The notes beneath the pieces are model-generated. The model ran no database searches, had not been told where the DNA came from, and saw only the letters and a list, made by a program, of their open reading frames with translations. The position numbers were made by a program, and so were the translations under genes. From Kineosporia sp. A_224 (lineage in GTDB: Bacteria > Actinomycetota > Actinomycetes > Actinomycetales > Kineosporiaceae), in assembly GCF_002198655.1 (NCBI RefSeq), contig NZ_MWLN01000191.1, positions 1 through 64,000 on the forward strand: a stretch of 64,000 bases of DNA, in the 5' to 3' direction. Each line of letters opens with the position of its first letter. The stretch's first letter is position 1. This document shows, piece after piece, positions 60,552-64,000 of the stretch.

Positions 60552-62666
60552 ATGAAGGCCGTCCTCGTCCCGCACAGCCACTGGGACAGGGAGTGGTACG
60601 AGCCGTTCGCGGTCTTCAAGCTCAGGCTGCGCGACACGCTCGACTCGGTCCTCGACCTGCTCGGGAGCGAGACCGGGTTCACGCACTTCCACCTCGACGG
60701 CCAGAGCGTGATGCTCGAGGACTACCTCGGCATGCGGCCCGAGCGTGCCGAGGAGGTCGCCGGCCACGTTCGCGCGGGGAGGCTGAGCATCGGCCCCTTC
60801 TACACGCTGTCCGACGAGTTCCTGGTGTCCGGCGAGGGCATCATCCGCAACCTGGAGAAGGGGCTCGAGCAGGCCGCCGCCTATGGCATCGACACCCCCG
60901 TCGACGGACCGTGGGCGGGCTACATGCCCGACCAGTTCGGGCACATCGGGCAGTTCCCGCAGATCCTGCGGATGTTCGGCATCGAGCGGGCGGTGATCCT
61001 GCGCGGCGCACCCGCCTCGCTCCACCGCTCCGAGTTCGTGTGGCGCTCGCCGAACGGCAGCGAGGTGCTCACCGACTACCTGATCAACGGCTACTACGTG
61101 GGGGCCGACGTCGGCCACCCGAAGGCCGGTATCGACCCCGACTACCTCTCCCTCGACCAGGCGATGGAGCGCGTCGCGTCGGTCAGCGATCGCGACGTGT
61201 TGCTGCTGCCGGTCGGGGCCGACCACTCCACGCCCGTGCCGGGCAGCTTCGACCGCGTCCTGGAGCTCGCTCAGCACGCGCCGTACGACGTCGAGGTGGG
61301 ATCGCTGGCGCGCTTCCTGGAGCTCGCCGGCCGACCCTCTGAAGCGCAGGTGTGGACCGGTGAGCTCCGGGCCGCGTCGACGTGGGTCCTGTTGCCGAAC
61401 ACAGTCGCCAGCCGCGCCTACCAGAAGCGGCGGCGCGGCCTGCTCGAGTCGCGCCTCGAGCGGTACGCCGAACCGCTCTCGGCGCTCGTGCCCGGCGTCC
61501 CCTGGCCCGCGGAGCGGTTGGCAGTGGCCTGGCGCGACATGATGCTCAACGCCGGCCACGACTGCGCGTACGGCGCCGCGGCCGACGCCGTCGCGCACGA
61601 CGTGGACGCCCGCTTCGACGCCGTTGAGGGCATCACCGAGGGCCTGATCTTCGAGGCTGCGACTGCACTCGCCGCCGACGCGGCGCCCGGTGTGCTGCGC
61701 TGGAACCCCTCCCCCTTCGAACGCGAGGGCGTGCCCGGGCTCGGGTGGGGGGTCGTGGCCCGCGACGAGATCCCCCTGGCCGAGCCGGTGGTTCTCACGG
61801 TCGTCGACGGGCACGTCGTCCTCGACGACGGCACCGCGCTATTCGTCACGGACGAGGACGACGACGGCGACCTGTTCACCTTCTGCGCACCGGAAGGCGG
61901 GACTCCGAGACAGCCGACGGGCGTGACGTCGACAGCGACGGGTGCGCGCTTCCAGTTTGACGGGGTCGCACTGGAGCTCGACGCGGCACGTAGGGAGGGC
62001 GAGCGCTTCATCCGGCTCTCGGTCCGCGTCGACAACCGGCGCGACGACCACCGTCTGCGGCTCTGGGTCGGTCTGGGCGAGACGGCGACCGGGTCCGTCG
62101 CCCTTTCGCCGTACGAGATCGTCGAGCGTCCGTTGGTCGGCGAGGGTTTCGCGAGCGAGATCGGCTCCCCCACCTGGCCCGCGCGAGGTGCGGTGCTGGC
62201 CGGCGGGACCGCACTGCTCACCGAGGGGGTGGTGGAGTACGAGGTCGACGGCGACCGGCTCGGTGTCACGCTGCTGCGCTCGGTCGGTGTCATCGCGAAG
62301 CCGATGCTCGCCACGCGACCGATCTGGGCCGGGCCCTCCGTGCCTGCACCGGAGGGCCAGTGCCGCGGTGAGTCGAGGTACGAGCTCGCGGTACTGCCGG
62401 AGGCGGTGCCCGGCGAGCTCGTGGAGCAGTGGGAGCGATTCGCGCTCCCGTTACTCGAGACGACTTCACGCGGCGGCGGCGTCGCACGGTCCGGACAGCT
62501 GCTGCGCGTCGACGGCGCGCATCTGTCGTCGGTTCGCCGCGTCGACGGCGAGCTCGAGGTGCGCCTCTGGAACCAGAGTCCCGATGAGCTCCACGTCACG
62601 GTTGGCGGATCGTCAACAACCCTGGCACCGTTCGGAATCGAAACTGTCCTACCGCCGACCGCCTGA
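60552..62666 (+). CDS. GH38 alpha-mannosidase
   Basis: This 704-residue protein opens with the GH38 zinc motif VPHSHWDREWYEPF. The nucleophile Asp127 is in AGYMPDQFGHIGQFPQIL, and the sequence continues with ERAVILRGAP, DVLLLPVGADHSTP and HDVDARFDAVE. Length is shorter than the 850-1000 residues common in the family. No signal peptide is present, so it trims alpha-mannosides in the cytosol. It is the last gene of the plus-strand operon that begins at the aminotransferase. Confidence 0.88.
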   Translation: MKAVLVPHSHWDREWYEPFAVFKLRLRDTLDSVLDLLGSETGFTHFHLDGQSVMLEDYLGMRPERAEEVAGHVRAGRLSIGPFYTLSDEFLVSGEGIIRNLEKGLEQAAAYGIDTPVDGPWAGYMPDQFGHIGQFPQILRMFGIERAVILRGAPASLHRSEFVWRSPNGSEVLTDYLINGYYVGADVGHPKAGIDPDYLSLDQAMERVASVSDRDVLLLPVGADHSTPVPGSFDRVLELAQHAPYDVEVGSLARFLELAGRPSEAQVWTGELRAASTWVLLPNTVASRAYQKRRRGLLESRLERYAEPLSALVPGVPWPAERLAVAWRDMMLNAGHDCAYGAAADAVAHDVDARFDAVEGITEGLIFEAATALAADAAPGVLRWNPSPFEREGVPGLGWGVVARDEIPLAEPVVLTVVDGHVVLDDGTALFVTDEDDDGDLFTFCAPEGGTPRQPTGVTSTATGARFQFDGVALELDAARREGERFIRLSVRVDNRRDDHRLRLWVGLGETATGSVALSPYEIVERPLVGEGFASEIGSPTWPARGAVLAGGTALLTEGVVEYEVDGDRLGVTLLRSVGVIAKPMLATRPIWAGPSVPAPEGQCRGESRYELAVLPEAVPGELVEQWERFALPLLETTSRGGGVARSGQLLRVDGAHLSSVRRVDGELEVRLWNQSPDELHVTVGGSSTTLAPFGIETVLPPTA

Positions 62667-62818
62667 GGCGACCGCACACCAGTTCAAAACGCCCAAGCGA
62701 CTCCTACCCGTGACTTCCAAGCGCCAGACCTCGCCGGCAAGACGCACGGCCGTGACCAGCGACGGTGGCCATCTGTCGCGTCGGATTCCGACTTGGCTCC
62801 AGACAAACAGGGGCGGTT

Positions 62819-62860
62819 CGCCTTGACGTGACGCACTATTCGCCTGGACGTGACGCACTA
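62819..62860 (+). repeat. Tandem 20-bp direct repeat with 22-bp period
   Basis: CGCCTTGACGTGACGCACTA (62819-62838) is repeated at 62841-62860 with one mismatch. It lies in the 283-bp gap between the GH38 gene and the amidohydrolase; nothing else is recognised there. It could be an operator pair or the scar of a mobile element. Confidence 0.6.
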
Positions 62861-62949
62861 CACGGACGACCGACAGCACCTGTCCCAGTCGACCAAGCGA
62901 GTCGCCGTCGAGCACACGTGCCGTCGAAGACACGGGCTAGAGTCCGCGC

Positions 62950-64000
62950 ATGGCGCTCAGGCTGCCCGCGATCCTCGCCGACCACCGCCCGGCGTCCGGG
63001 ATGGCCGCTCTCGTCGGGGCGCGCCTGTTCGACGGCACCGGTAGCGGTGTCGGCGGCCCCGTCACCGTCGTCCTGCGTGACGGGCGCATCGAGCGTGTGC
63101 AGGACGTCGCCGAGCCCGTGCCCGCCGACGTGCCCGGGCTCGACCTCGCCGGGCGGTACCTGATGCCGGGGCTGGTCGACGTCCACACCCACCTGTCGAT
63201 CCTCGAGCACGTCGACAGCTTCCCCAGGCCGGAGCACGGTGCAGAACCGCTGCTGCCAAACCTCACCGGGCACATCGTGGCGCAGACCCTACGCCGCAGC
63301 CTTCGGATGGGAGTGACCACCGTCCGGGACGTCGGGGCGTACGGCGACACCGTCCTGGAGGCCCGGCAGGCGATGCGCTACGAGGTGTTCGCCGGCCCGC
63401 GGCTGTACGCCTGCGGCCGGATCGTCTCCGCAACCGCGCCCGGCGGCCGCTTCTTCGACGGCATGTACCGCGAGGCCGACGGACCGGACGACCTGCGCCG
63501 GGCCGTCCGGGAGCAGTTCCGCCGCGGCGCCGACTTCATCAAGCTCATGACCACCGGCGCCCGGTCCGTCGAGATCGAGGACCCGGACCCGGCGCAGCTG
63601 ACCCCGCCGGAGGTCGCCGCCGTCGTCGACGAGGCGCACCGCCTCGGCTACCGGGTCGCCGCGCACTGCGAGGGCCTGGCCGGTTCCGAGCTGGCGATCC
63701 TCGCCGGCGCCGACAGCATCGAGCACGGGATGTACCTCCACCGCCGCCCGGACCTGCTCGACGCGATGGCCCGGCAAGGGCAGGTCCTCGTGCCCACGCT
63801 GACGTTCCTGCACGCGGTGGCCGAGAACGGCACCTGGACCCCCGAGCTCGTCGAGCAGGGCAAGTTCAACGTCGAGGAGGCCCACGAGACCCTCCAAGCA
63901 GCCCACCGGGCCGGCGTCACCATAGCCCTCGGCCAGGACGGACCCGCACCCGAACGCGCCGCCGACGAGCTGGTCCGTCTCATCGAGCACGGTCTGCCCA
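62950..64000 (+). CDS. Amidohydrolase-superfamily metal hydrolase (partial, C-terminus off window)
   Basis: At least 350 residues are present, open to the right edge. Motifs in order are HxH in LVDVHTHLS, a probable carbamylated Lys in DFIKLMTTGA, His in VAAHCEG, IEHGM, and an acidic site in ALGQDGPAPER where GTD is more usual. These match imidazolonepropionase/prolidase-like amidohydrolases. ATG 62950 is used; a later in-frame ATG near 63001 is also possible. It has no evident link to the glycan locus, from which it is separated by a repeat-bearing gap. Confidence 0.78.
   Translation, partial: MALRLPAILADHRPASGMAALVGARLFDGTGSGVGGPVTVVLRDGRIERVQDVAEPVPADVPGLDLAGRYLMPGLVDVHTHLSILEHVDSFPRPEHGAEPLLPNLTGHIVAQTLRRSLRMGVTTVRDVGAYGDTVLEARQAMRYEVFAGPRLYACGRIVSATAPGGRFFDGMYREADGPDDLRRAVREQFRRGADFIKLMTTGARSVEIEDPDPAQLTPPEVAAVVDEAHRLGYRVAAHCEGLAGSELAILAGADSIEHGMYLHRRPDLLDAMARQGQVLVPTLTFLHAVAENGTWTPELVEQGKFNVEEAHETLQAAHRAGVTIALGQDGPAPERAADELVRLIEHGLP

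Noticed and set aside
1-64000. CRISPR arrays
   Set aside because: No regularly spaced direct repeats of 25-40 bp were seen. The only short tandem repeat is the two-copy unit at 62819-62860.

Overview
The window is high-GC DNA with dense genes, frequent GTG starts, GGAGG-type ribosome sites and TetR/FCD-GntR/LacI regulators. Its two ABC solute-binding proteins are Tat-type lipoproteins, and the MalFG-type importer has no ATPase gene of its own. This points to an actinobacterium, probably Micrococcales; that placement is inference, since no rRNA or marker protein is present.

Layout. (1) 1-5482 looks like core chromosome: an integral membrane protein, TetR/SDR and MarR/DoxX divergent pairs, a zincin metallopeptidase, an aldo/keto reductase, then tRNA-Glu, tRNA-Asp and tRNA-Phe. 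(2) A 43-bp stretch of the tRNA-Phe gene (5400-5442) recurs at 8792-8834 and 18773-18815. The last two copies lack the tRNA 5' half, and their flanking arms are conserved on both sides. This is the signature of tandem genomic islands accreted at tRNA-Phe. No integrase gene remains. (3) Island 1 (5443-8834) carries a FAD monooxygenase, a small ABM-domain monooxygenase and a TetR regulator. (4) Island 2 (8835-18815) is almost entirely one operon: amino-acid permease, trimethylamine-dehydrogenase-like flavoprotein, GcvT-like folate methyltransferase, purU, folD, etfB and etfA, with a divergent TetR gene. Together these form an apparently complete N-demethylation and one-carbon module.

(5) From 18816 to about 62.7 kb lies a large glycan and sugar-acid locus. 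It holds a MalFG-type oligosaccharide importer, five cytoplasmic glycosidases (GH13-like, DUF6259-like, GH63-like, GH31, GH38), a CE7 esterase, a serine hydrolase, a PHP-type hydrolase and GalM. Two sugar-acid routes are present. One is non-phosphorylative (enolase-family dehydratase, SDR, FAH-family hydrolase). The other is Entner-Doudoroff-like (SMP-30 lactonase, IlvD/Edd dehydratase, KDG kinase, KDPG aldolase). A second importer of PotABCD type is co-transcribed with two SDRs and a CrtI/PYROXD2-like oxidoreductase. Three FCD-GntR and two LacI regulators sit in the locus, and several intergenic spaces share an operator-like motif with half-site CATCATA. Two decayed genes (an Idh/MocA fragment and a ribulokinase fragment) show that the locus has been remodelled.

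(6) At 62.95 kb, after a short direct repeat, an amidohydrolase runs off the right edge.
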